This document shows positions 34,621 through 42,367 of a stretch of 64,000 nt of DNA, piece by piece (position 1 is the stretch's first letter; every line of letters begins with the position of its first letter). The DNA is from Massilia eburnea (GTDB taxonomy: Bacteria; Pseudomonadota; Gammaproteobacteria; Burkholderiales; Burkholderiaceae_D). The DNA is taken from positions 1 through 64,000 of the forward strand of contig NZ_WNKX01000003.1 in the NCBI RefSeq assembly GCF_009720745.1, in the 5' to 3' direction. Both the position numbers and the translations under genes were made by a program. Below the pieces are notes generated by a model. It made no database searches and was not told the DNA's origin. It saw nothing but the letters and a program-made list of their open reading frames with translations.

Positions 34621-35592
34621 ATGCTGAAACTGACCTTTCTTGGCACCTCGTCAGGCGTGCCAACCATACGGCGCAACGTCACCGCGCTGGCCCTGCACTC
34701 AACAATGAATCGCGACTGGTGGCTGGTGGACTGCGGCGAAGCGACCCAGCACCAGCTGCAGCGCATCGCACTCACCGTGCACGACCTGGCCGGCATTTGC
34801 ATCACCCACATCCACGGCGACCATAGCTACGGGCTGCCTGGGCTCCTTGCCAGCGCCTCCATGACCGGCCGCAAGAAGCCGCTGATCCTGGTCGCGCCGG
34901 CCGGCGTCAAAGCCTGGCTGGATGCGACCATGCTGCACACGGAACTGTTCCTGACCTTCGACATCATCCACATCGACGTCGCCGGCCAGGATGTAGTGCA
35001 TCGGCAGCAAGGCCTGCAGATCGAGCGCATTCCGCTTTCGCACCGTGTGCCGAGTTTCGGATTTAAGTTTAGCTTCGAAAAGACGACATGGAAGGTTGAT
35101 AGCGAGGCTTTGCGCGCACGCGGTGTTGCGCCAGGTCCGGCCTGGGGCCAGCTGCAGCACGGGAAAGACGTGCAGCTGGACGATGGCAGCGTGCTCGTCG
35201 CTGCTGAGTTCCGCGCCGAGCATAGCGAGCGCGCCGTCGTCGTGATCGGCGGCGACAACGACCAGCCGCCGCTGCTGGCCGAAGCCTGTGCCGGCGCCGA
35301 CGTCCTGGTGCATGAAGCCACCTACACCGAGGCCGTGCTGCAAAAAGTCGGCCCTGGCCCGCAGCACAGTTCCGTCGAACGCATTACCCGGTTTGCCGCC
35401 TTGGCGGAGGTGCCCAACCTGGTCCTGACCCACTTCAGCCCGCGCTACGACAATCCCGAAGGCATGGCTGAGGTACACGCGGAAGCGCGCCAGCACTACA
35501 GCAGGAACCTGTTCCTCGCGCGCGATTTCGATACCTATGAACTCAATGACGGCGTACTGGCCAAGCTGCCACCGGCGCCGCGCAGCAAGTAA
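34621..35592 (+). CDS. Ribonuclease Z-like metallo-beta-lactamase hydrolase
   Basis: A 323-residue soluble zinc hydrolase. The N-terminus MLKLTFLGTSSGVPTIRRNV and the HxHxDH site THIHGDHSYGL (H63, H65, D67, H68) are characteristic of RNase Z (ElaC), as are SHRVPSFGFKF and the late motif HEATYTEAV and LTHFSPRYD. The usual role is trimming tRNA 3' ends; some members act on other phosphodiesters. The size fits bacterial RNase Z. The start at 34621 gives the canonical N-terminus; an upstream ATG at 34603 is not needed. A cupin gene follows 4 bases downstream. Confidence 0.85.
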   Translation: MLKLTFLGTSSGVPTIRRNVTALALHSTMNRDWWLVDCGEATQHQLQRIALTVHDLAGICITHIHGDHSYGLPGLLASASMTGRKKPLILVAPAGVKAWLDATMLHTELFLTFDIIHIDVAGQDVVHRQQGLQIERIPLSHRVPSFGFKFSFEKTTWKVDSEALRARGVAPGPAWGQLQHGKDVQLDDGSVLVAAEFRAEHSERAVVVIGGDNDQPPLLAEACAGADVLVHEATYTEAVLQKVGPGPQHSSVERITRFAALAEVPNLVLTHFSPRYDNPEGMAEVHAEARQHYSRNLFLARDFDTYELNDGVLAKLPPAPRSK

Positions 35593-35596
35593 TCCT

Positions 35597-35965
35597 ATGC
35601 CAGCCATCACCGAATTCCGTCAGCAGGACCCGGCGCCCGAAGTCGACCATCCGCGCGCAGAGCGCCGGCTCGAGGGTAACCCCAAGCGCACCACCTGGAA
35701 CCATTTCACCAACGCCAGCGGCGAAGTCCACGCCGGCATCTGGGCTTGCGAGAAAGGCAGCTGGCGCATCGCCTTTGCGCCGAACAAGGATGAATATTTC
35801 TGCGTACTGCAAGGCCGCTGCCGCGTGATCGACGAAAACGGGTACGCCGCCGATGCGGGTCCCGGCGACGCGCTGGTGATACCGGCCGGTTTCAAAGGCG
35901 TGTTCGAAGTGCTCGAACCGGTCCGCAAACACTATGTGATCGTCGAGCGCCGCGGCGTCGATTAA
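35597..35965 (+). CDS. Small cupin-domain protein (DUF861-like)
   Basis: A 122-residue single-domain cupin. EYFCVLQGRCRVIDENGYAA and GPGDALVIPAGFKGVFEVLE are the two cupin motifs; the second and the short size match the DUF861 group related to ureidoglycine aminohydrolase. The classical metal-binding histidines are largely replaced, so metal binding is uncertain. It follows the RNase Z-like gene closely and is probably cotranscribed. The 3' end overlaps the convergent oxidoreductase gene by 4 nt. Confidence 0.72.
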   Translation: MPAITEFRQQDPAPEVDHPRAERRLEGNPKRTTWNHFTNASGEVHAGIWACEKGSWRIAFAPNKDEYFCVLQGRCRVIDENGYAADAGPGDALVIPAGFKGVFEVLEPVRKHYVIVERRGVD

Positions 35966-36930
35966 GGTAGCTGCACAACCAGCTTGCCGTGGGCGGCGCC
36001 CTGCTCCATCAGCTTGTGCGCCGCCCGGATCTCCCCGAACGCGAATACCTGGGCGGGGCGCCCGCGCAACCGGCCGCTTGCCATTGCATCGGCAAGTTCC
36101 TGATAGGGAATCGAATGCATTTCATGCCCCGGCTCGCCAAAATTGAAGCTGCCGAAGAAGCTCAGTTGTACGGTTGATGGCATATCGGCCAATGGATTGA
36201 ACGCTTCCAGCGGCGCGAGTCCGCCGAGGAAGCCTGCCAGGCATACGTGGCCGCCCGGAACGGCAAGCCGCAGCGAAGCGCGCAAACTGCTATTGCCCAG
36301 CAAATCGAGGATAGCCTCGTATTCGCCCGCCTGCTCGTGCTCCAGCGTTGCGCCGGCAATCAGGACCCGATCCGCGCCTGACTCCCGGAGCGCCGCCACT
36401 TGCGACGCCGAGCGCGTGGTCGCAGTCGTCCGTGCTCCCATGTAGCGGGCCAGGTCGAGCGCAGCGCGGCCCAGCGCCGAATTTGCGCCCCTGACGAGCA
36501 AGCGCTGGCCAGCCTGCAGCTTCAGGCAATTGCTCAGGCAACTCCAGGCGACGCCATACGATTCGGGCAGCATGGCAAGCTGCTGCCATGGAAGGCTGGT
36601 CTCCAGCGGCACCACATTGGCACGACGCACGGCGACAAGCTCGGCGTAACTGCCCTGCACCGTGCGTCCCATGCCGCCCATTGCCGCCAGTACCGTTTGT
36701 CCGTGCGCCAGCTGCCCGCTGGGGTCTTCCGCCACCGTTCCAACGCATTCGATGCCGCTGACTGGCGCTACGCTTCCCCATTCGCCGCGCCTCATGTACA
36801 GTTCCGCGTGATTCAGGCCGAACGCCCTGACCTGGATCAGGACCTGGTCTTGCCCGGGCCGCGGCCTCGGCTGCTCCTGTTCGGCGAGGACTTCGGGACC
36901 GCCGAATTGGCGGCGAACGATAGCGCGCAT
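35962..36930 (-). CDS. Quinone oxidoreductase-like zinc-free medium-chain dehydrogenase
   Basis: A 322-residue NADPH-dependent enzyme of the MDR family. Residues 1-110 form the GroES-like domain (QVLIQVRAFGLNHAELYMRR) and the Rossmann fold has LLVRGANSALGRAALDLARY, corresponding to GAAGGVG of quinone oxidoreductases. Zinc-ligand cysteines are absent. LHDLLG-type phrases (ILDLLGNSSL) and the C-terminal HKLMEQGAAHGKLVVQL are typical. The ATG at 36930 follows AGGAG; an upstream in-frame ATG at 36960 has no such site. It is divergent from a LysR gene that probably regulates it. Confidence 0.87.
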   Translation of the reverse strand: MRAIVRRQFGGPEVLAEQEQPRPRPGQDQVLIQVRAFGLNHAELYMRRGEWGSVAPVSGIECVGTVAEDPSGQLAHGQTVLAAMGGMGRTVQGSYAELVAVRRANVVPLETSLPWQQLAMLPESYGVAWSCLSNCLKLQAGQRLLVRGANSALGRAALDLARYMGARTTATTRSASQVAALRESGADRVLIAGATLEHEQAGEYEAILDLLGNSSLRASLRLAVPGGHVCLAGFLGGLAPLEAFNPLADMPSTVQLSFFGSFNFGEPGHEMHSIPYQELADAMASGRLRGRPAQVFAFGEIRAAHKLMEQGAAHGKLVVQLP

Positions 36931-37028
36931 AACTACTCCTGGTTTGGTTTGTGAGGTCACCAGATTAATTTCTGCACGCAGTGAAAGATATTGGCAATTT
37001 CGAACCGACCCGTTTCAAAAACCTGAAC

Positions 37029-37919
37029 ATGTCACGCACACCCAGCCTGCACCAGCTCGAATGCCTGCTCGCCCTGGCCGCCGAAGGGAGCTTTGCGGCC
37101 GCTGCCAAGCGCCTGCACAAGTCCCACACGGCGGTTTTTGCCACCATAAAGAATCTCGAAGAAACTGTCGGCGTGGAACTCCTCGACCGGAGCGGTTACC
37201 GCGTCACGCTCACGCCGGCAGGGGCCTCGTTTCATGAGGAAGCGGAACGCGTGGTGCGGGCGCACGCCGGGCTGGCCAACCATGCCATCCAGTTGCGCAG
37301 CGGCGCCGAGGCCGAATTGCGCATCGTCCTGGGCGACTTATGCCCGCTGGCGAGCACGCTGGCGCTCTTTACCGGCTTCTTCGGCGAGTCGAGCGGGACG
37401 CGGCCGGTTTTCCATACCGAGGTTCTCGGTGCACCGTGGGCCAGGCTGTTGCGGGGCGAGGTAGACCTCTCGATACATCACCTGGACCAGCCGCGCCCGG
37501 AGCTGGAAACGCACTATCTGTTTGACGTGCAGGTGGTTCCCGTCGCGGCGCCCGGCTTCCTGCCTTTCGCTCCGCATGCGCAAATCCAGCCCAAGGACCT
37601 GCGTCCCTTGCGCCAATGCGTGTTGCGGGACGGCGCCCGGGATTGGCCATCGCCGTCCTATCACCTGCTCAATGGCGCGCCTTCCGTCAGTGTTGGCGAC
37701 CAGGCCAGCAAACGCGAGATCCTGTTGCAAGGCCTGGCCTGGGGACATATGCCAGCACACATGATCGAGGAAGACCTGGCGGCAGGCCGCCTCTTGTCGC
37801 TGGCCGGCGAACATTTGCGGGGCGCCACCCTGCCTCACCATGCGTTGCGGCTGCGCGAGGCAAACCATGGGCCGGTCGCACAGGCTTTGTGGCAGCGATT
37901 ACTGGTGAAATCCGCCTAA
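37029..37919 (+). CDS. LysR-family transcriptional regulator
   Basis: A 296-residue regulator with a clear HTH (LHQLECLLALAAEGSFAAAA, HTAVFATIKNLEETVGVELL) and an effector domain. I chose the ATG at 37029; a GTG at 36981 would add 16 residues. A small dyad CTGC-AC-GCAG lies just upstream (36972-36981) between it and the divergent oxidoreductase gene, which is the likely target. The C-terminal segment (LLQGLAWGHMPAHMIEEDLA) is normal for the family. Effector unknown. Confidence 0.86.
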   Translation: MSRTPSLHQLECLLALAAEGSFAAAAKRLHKSHTAVFATIKNLEETVGVELLDRSGYRVTLTPAGASFHEEAERVVRAHAGLANHAIQLRSGAEAELRIVLGDLCPLASTLALFTGFFGESSGTRPVFHTEVLGAPWARLLRGEVDLSIHHLDQPRPELETHYLFDVQVVPVAAPGFLPFAPHAQIQPKDLRPLRQCVLRDGARDWPSPSYHLLNGAPSVSVGDQASKREILLQGLAWGHMPAHMIEEDLAAGRLLSLAGEHLRGATLPHHALRLREANHGPVAQALWQRLLVKSA

Positions 37920-37973
37920 TTGAAACTGGCCGCATGTTAAACTCCGCCACTGCATTTGGTGGAGTAATTTTGA

Positions 37974-40505
37974 ATGGCAGTGATGTCGTTGTTTGGCTTG
38001 TCTGTGCTTTCGGCGCTTCCTTTATCCTGGCGCCTCGTCAAAGTCTTCGTTTTGAAGAAGAGCACCTTGTTCGGCCAAGGTTTTATCCGGCTGGTGCTGG
38101 GCACCATTCTCATGTTATGTGCGGGCAGCGCGCTGATGGCGTTCGTCCGCGGCCCCGAATCGTCCATCGTCGGCGCTGCGCTGGCTGCCTTCCTCGCCGC
38201 AGCGACCGGCAAATTCCTGGGCTTCCTGCTCGTTTTTATTGTCGTGCTTTTATCCGCACCCTGGCTCTTCGGCTATCGCGCGCTCGATTTGTTGCGCTGG
38301 TGTTATCGGACCGCCACCCGCTCCAAACAGACTTCCGAGAAAGAGCGCCCTGCCGCCCCAAGGCCTGCCGCACAAGCCCGCCCGCCGGTCAGCTCCTCCG
38401 GTAGCGGCGATCCGTTCGTCAGCAGGCGGCCTTCGCGGCGTCAGGCTGCAGTACCCAATCAAGCGCCGACACCGCCTGTCGCCCGCAACGAACCGCCAGC
38501 CCGCTCAAGTGAGCAATGGGCCGACGTCGAGAGCATTCGCCCGACCACCGCAATGCTGGCACGCGCCCGGGCAGCTGAACAATCGGATGCACGCAAAGTC
38601 CAGCGCGAGCCGACCAGGATTATCAAACTGCCCCCGCCGCCGCGTCCTGCCCAAACCACAACACCGGTCCCGGCGCCAGTTTCGCTCGAGGTTATGCCAG
38701 CGCCGATGCAGATGCCGATGCCGGCTCCCCAGCCCGCGATGGAAGTGCGCGTCATCCGCGCCGAAGTCGAGGTTCACACGGTCAGGCCGGTCGAAGCTGA
38801 ATCCATCGCGCCACGGCCAGTCCAGCCGCCAATGGTTCGCGAGCACCCGCAGCCTTCGGCAGCCGAATCCTTCGTCTGGCAGCCTGCGCCGGTCACCGAG
38901 GAGCCAAGCTACGTCGAGTGGGTGGAAGTTCCGGCCGCGCCACCGGTGGTGGAAGTGGTGGAAGCGGCGGAAATAGCGGTCGCCGCAGGTCCGGCGGTGT
39001 CCATGCCTGCCGCGCAGGAATTTGACGTCGAGATTCCGGGCCTGGATTTGCTGGATGCATATACCGAGGCGAAAATTGAAGTATCGTCAGACGAACTGGC
39101 GGAAACAGGCCGCCTGATCGAGCAGCGGCTCAAGGAATTCAAGGTCCCGGTCAATGTGCTTGGCGCCTCCGCTGGTCCTGTGATCACGCGCTTTGAGATT
39201 GAACCTGCAATCGGCGTACGTGGCGCGCAGATCGTCGCACTGATGAAAGACCTGTCGCGCGCCCTCGCGGTCACCTCGGTGCGCGTGGTCGAAACCATCC
39301 CGGGCAAGACCTGCATGGGCCTGGAGCTGCCGAATGTGCGCCGCCACATGATCCAGCTGTCCGAAATCCTGGCCTCGGACGCCTACCGCGCCTCGCGCTC
39401 GCAACTGACCCTGGCCATGGGCAAGGACATCACCGGCGCGCCTGTCGTGACAGACCTGGCCCGGGCGCCGCACATGCTGGTCGCCGGCACCACCGGCTCC
39501 GGCAAATCGGTGGCGATCAACGCCATGATCGTGTCCCTGCTGTACAAGGCGACGCCGGAAGATGTGCGCCTGATCATGATCGACCCGAAGATGCTGGAGT
39601 TGTCCGTGTACGACGGCATTCCGCACCTGCTGGCGCCCGTCGTCACCGATATGAAACTGGCGGCCAACGCCCTCACCTGGTGCGTGGCCGAAATGGAAAA
39701 GCGCTACCGCCTGATGTCCGCGCTCGGCGTGCGCAACCTGGCCGGCTTCAACCAGAAGATCCGCGACGGCAAGGCGGCGGAAAAATACATCACCAATCCG
39801 TTCTCGCTCACGCCGGATGCGCCGGAGCCGCTGTCGACTTTGCCCACCATCGTCGTGATCATCGACGAATTGGCCGACCTGATGATGGTCGCAGGCAAAA
39901 AAATCGAAGAGCTGATTGCCCGCCTGGCGCAGAAAGCCCGTGCCGCCGGCATCCACCTGATCCTGGCAACGCAGCGTCCTTCCGTCGACGTGATTACCGG
40001 CCTGATCAAGGCCAATATTCCGACGCGCGTGGCATTCCAGGTGTCGTCCAAGATCGACTCGCGCACCGTACTTGACCAGATGGGCGCGGAGACATTGCTC
40101 GGCCACGGCGATATGCTGTTCCTGCCGCCTGGCAGCGGCTACCCGCAGCGCGTGCACGGCGCCTTCGTGTCCGACGAGGAAGTGCATCGCGTGGTTGACT
40201 TCCTGAAGCAGTTCGGCGAGCCGGAATACGAGGAAGCGATCCTGGCCGGCATTCCAAGCGAAGAGCCGGCGACGCCGGACCTGCTGGGCGACGTCAAGGC
40301 AGGCGAGACCGACCCGCTGTATGACGAAGCGGTGGCCTTCGTCATCCGCAGCCGCCGCGCCTCGATTTCATCGATCCAGCGCCAACTCAGGATCGGCTAC
40401 AACCGCTCCGCACGGCTGGTCGAAGAAATGGAAGCTGCCGGCATCGTCTCCGCGATGTCCACCAACGGCAGCCGCGAAATCCTGGTGCCGGTCTCTTCCG
40501 ATTAA
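37974..40505 (+). CDS. ftsK: DNA translocase FtsK
   Basis: An 843-residue septum-associated DNA pump that clears chromosomes and activates XerCD recombination at dif. The N-terminal 110 residues hold three or four helices, followed by a Pro/Ala-rich linker (about 115-340), the alpha domain, the RecA-like motor with Walker [14 protein letters not shown] (K511) and Walker [13 protein letters not shown], and a C-terminal gamma winged helix (about 775-843; [20 protein letters not shown]) that reads KOPS sequences. The membrane part is on the short side for a division FtsK, so this may be one of two paralogs in the genome. It has no operon partner. Confidence 0.93.
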   Translation: MAVMSLFGLSVLSALPLSWRLVKVFVLKKSTLFGQGFIRLVLGTILMLCAGSALMAFVRGPESSIVGAALAAFLAAATGKFLGFLLVFIVVLLSAPWLFGYRALDLLRWCYRTATRSKQTSEKERPAAPRPAAQARPPVSSSGSGDPFVSRRPSRRQAAVPNQAPTPPVARNEPPARSSEQWADVESIRPTTAMLARARAAEQSDARKVQREPTRIIKLPPPPRPAQTTTPVPAPVSLEVMPAPMQMPMPAPQPAMEVRVIRAEVEVHTVRPVEAESIAPRPVQPPMVREHPQPSAAESFVWQPAPVTEEPSYVEWVEVPAAPPVVEVVEAAEIAVAAGPAVSMPAAQEFDVEIPGLDLLDAYTEAKIEVSSDELAETGRLIEQRLKEFKVPVNVLGASAGPVITRFEIEPAIGVRGAQIVALMKDLSRALAVTSVRVVETIPGKTCMGLELPNVRRHMIQLSEILASDAYRASRSQLTLAMGKDITGAPVVTDLARAPHMLVAGTTGSGKSVAINAMIVSLLYKATPEDVRLIMIDPKMLELSVYDGIPHLLAPVVTDMKLAANALTWCVAEMEKRYRLMSALGVRNLAGFNQKIRDGKAAEKYITNPFSLTPDAPEPLSTLPTIVVIIDELADLMMVAGKKIEELIARLAQKARAAGIHLILATQRPSVDVITGLIKANIPTRVAFQVSSKIDSRTVLDQMGAETLLGHGDMLFLPPGSGYPQRVHGAFVSDEEVHRVVDFLKQFGEPEYEEAILAGIPSEEPATPDLLGDVKAGETDPLYDEAVAFVIRSRRASISSIQRQLRIGYNRSARLVEEMEAAGIVSAMSTNGSREILVPVSSD

Positions 40506-40506
40506 C

Positions 40507-42348
40507 TCATGGCGTATCGAATACCGGCCCCGCCAGGCCCTGCATCGTCGTAGCTTTGGGCGGTTCCGTGGTAAAGACCAGCACCTCGTTGGCTCCCGCC
40601 TTCAGCCAGGAGGCCGGCAGGTAGAGGGTTTGCTGCGGCCCGATGTGCCAGAAACGGCCCAGGTGATGGCCATTGACCCATACCTGGCCCTTGCCCCAAC
40701 CGCGTGTATCGAGGAAGGTGTCCACGGGTTTATCCAGCGTGACCGTACCGCGCCAGAATCCGGGCTGCGCCGTGTCGCCACCTTCCGCCAATGGCAGGCG
40801 CTGCAACGCCCCGCCGTCCATTGGCAGCGGGAAGACTGTCCATCCTTCCAGCTCCTCCTTGTCCAGCCTGACGGCGCGCGTGATGCCCTTCCTGTCTTCC
40901 ACCAGCTTGGCGCCAAAGCCGATGCGCCCCATCGCTTCAACCAGCAAATCGAGCTGGGTGCCGGCCGGCAGGTCGACCGTGAGCGAATTCTCGCCAAGGC
41001 GCCGGTCCAGGCGGCCGATCACCCGTCCGTCGGCCAGGACGGTCGCCTGGTCGTGCAATTCTTCCAGCACCAGCTTCCCTTTCGCCGCCGCCTCCAGACG
41101 CTTGCGGTAAAGGATGTAGCCGTAATTCTGGCCGAATTCTTCCATCGGGCCCACCCAGCGCGAAGTGTGCGGCTTGGACAGCTTGTCGAGGCCCGCGAGC
41201 AAACTGCCGGCCGGCTGCAGTCCGAACGCAGGCAAGGCCTGGGGTTGCGGTGCAGCGGGCACCGGCGGCAGTGCTTCTTTCACGTGCCTGGCGATGACCT
41301 CGCGCACGGCGCGGTATTTCGCAGTCGGCCGCCCGGCTTCGTCCAACGCAGCATCATAGTCGTAGCTCGTGGTGTCAGGCTGGTAGGGCTCAGCACCGCC
41401 ATAATTTGCGCCGGCCATCCAGCCAAAGCTTGTACCGCCATGGAACATGTAGAGGTTGAACGACACCCCCTGCGACAGCATCCAGTCGACCGTGCGCGCC
41501 GCGTCCTCCGGGCTCTGGACATGGTGCTTCTCACCCCAATGGTCAAACCACCCCGCCCAGTATTCGCCGGCCATGCGCGGGCCTTTCGGCCGCCAAGTGG
41601 ACAGCTCCTCGATCGAACCCTTGGCATCGTCCGCTCCGCCGCCAAAGTTGACGACTGCCGGCACCTCAGGCAAGGTGCCGCCCTCGAACAGTCGTCCCGC
41701 ACCACCGTCGGAGGTAAACAGCGGTGCATCCAGCCCGGCGGCGCGCATCTGGGCCCGCACGGTTTGCAGGTATTCATGATCGCGGCCAAAGGAACCGTAT
41801 TCGTTCTCCAGCTGAAGCATCAGGATCGGGCCGCCGCGGGTGCTTTGCAAATCGCCTACCTCCTGCGCCAGGCGCCGGAAGTAGCGGGCGCTGGCGGCCA
41901 GGTAGCGCGCATCCATTGACCGCACCCGCAGGCCGGGGGTGCGCAGCAGCCAGGCGGGGAATCCGCCAAAGTCCACTTCCGCGCAGACATAGGGTCCGGG
42001 ACGCAGAACAACGTTCAGCCCTTCCTCGGCGGCCGTCTTGATGAATGCGCGCACATCATTCTGGCCGGCGAAATCCCATTTACCCGGTTCCGGTTCATGT
42101 CGCGACCAGAAAGCGTAAGTCGTGACCGTGTTGAGCCCCATCGCCTTGGCCATGCGCAGCCGGTCACGCCAGGCTGCGCGCGGGATGCGCGGATAATGCA
42201 TCTCACCGGAACGGATCACAAAGGGCTTTCCATCGAGTTTGAACTGCGCGCCATCGATGGCAAAGTGAGGCTGTTTGGCCGCCGTCGCGGGAATGCTCGT
42301 GAAGGCCAGCGCCAGCAGGCCTGCTTGTATGGTTTTCGAAAATTTCAA
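40507..42348 (-). CDS. Glycoside hydrolase family 35 beta-galactosidase
   Basis: A 613-residue exported enzyme that removes terminal beta-linked galactose. Residues 1-23 are a signal peptide (ALAFTSIPATAA). The TIM barrel begins GEMHYPRIPRAAWRDRLRMA; the acid/base Glu lies in LQLENEYGSF and the nucleophile Glu in RMAGEYWAGWFD. The C-terminal beta domains (KGQVWVNGHHLGRFWHIGPQ) are those of GH35. It lies 19 nt behind the TonB receptor gene, so receptor and enzyme are likely cotranscribed for using galactose-containing oligosaccharides or plant cell-wall material. Confidence 0.92.
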   Translation of the reverse strand: MKFSKTIQAGLLALAFTSIPATAAKQPHFAIDGAQFKLDGKPFVIRSGEMHYPRIPRAAWRDRLRMAKAMGLNTVTTYAFWSRHEPEPGKWDFAGQNDVRAFIKTAAEEGLNVVLRPGPYVCAEVDFGGFPAWLLRTPGLRVRSMDARYLAASARYFRRLAQEVGDLQSTRGGPILMLQLENEYGSFGRDHEYLQTVRAQMRAAGLDAPLFTSDGGAGRLFEGGTLPEVPAVVNFGGGADDAKGSIEELSTWRPKGPRMAGEYWAGWFDHWGEKHHVQSPEDAARTVDWMLSQGVSFNLYMFHGGTSFGWMAGANYGGAEPYQPDTTSYDYDAALDEAGRPTAKYRAVREVIARHVKEALPPVPAAPQPQALPAFGLQPAGSLLAGLDKLSKPHTSRWVGPMEEFGQNYGYILYRKRLEAAAKGKLVLEELHDQATVLADGRVIGRLDRRLGENSLTVDLPAGTQLDLLVEAMGRIGFGAKLVEDRKGITRAVRLDKEELEGWTVFPLPMDGGALQRLPLAEGGDTAQPGFWRGTVTLDKPVDTFLDTRGWGKGQVWVNGHHLGRFWHIGPQQTLYLPASWLKAGANEVLVFTTEPPKATTMQGLAGPVFDTP

Positions 42349-42367
42349 GGTAAGGACTCCTGCAAAA

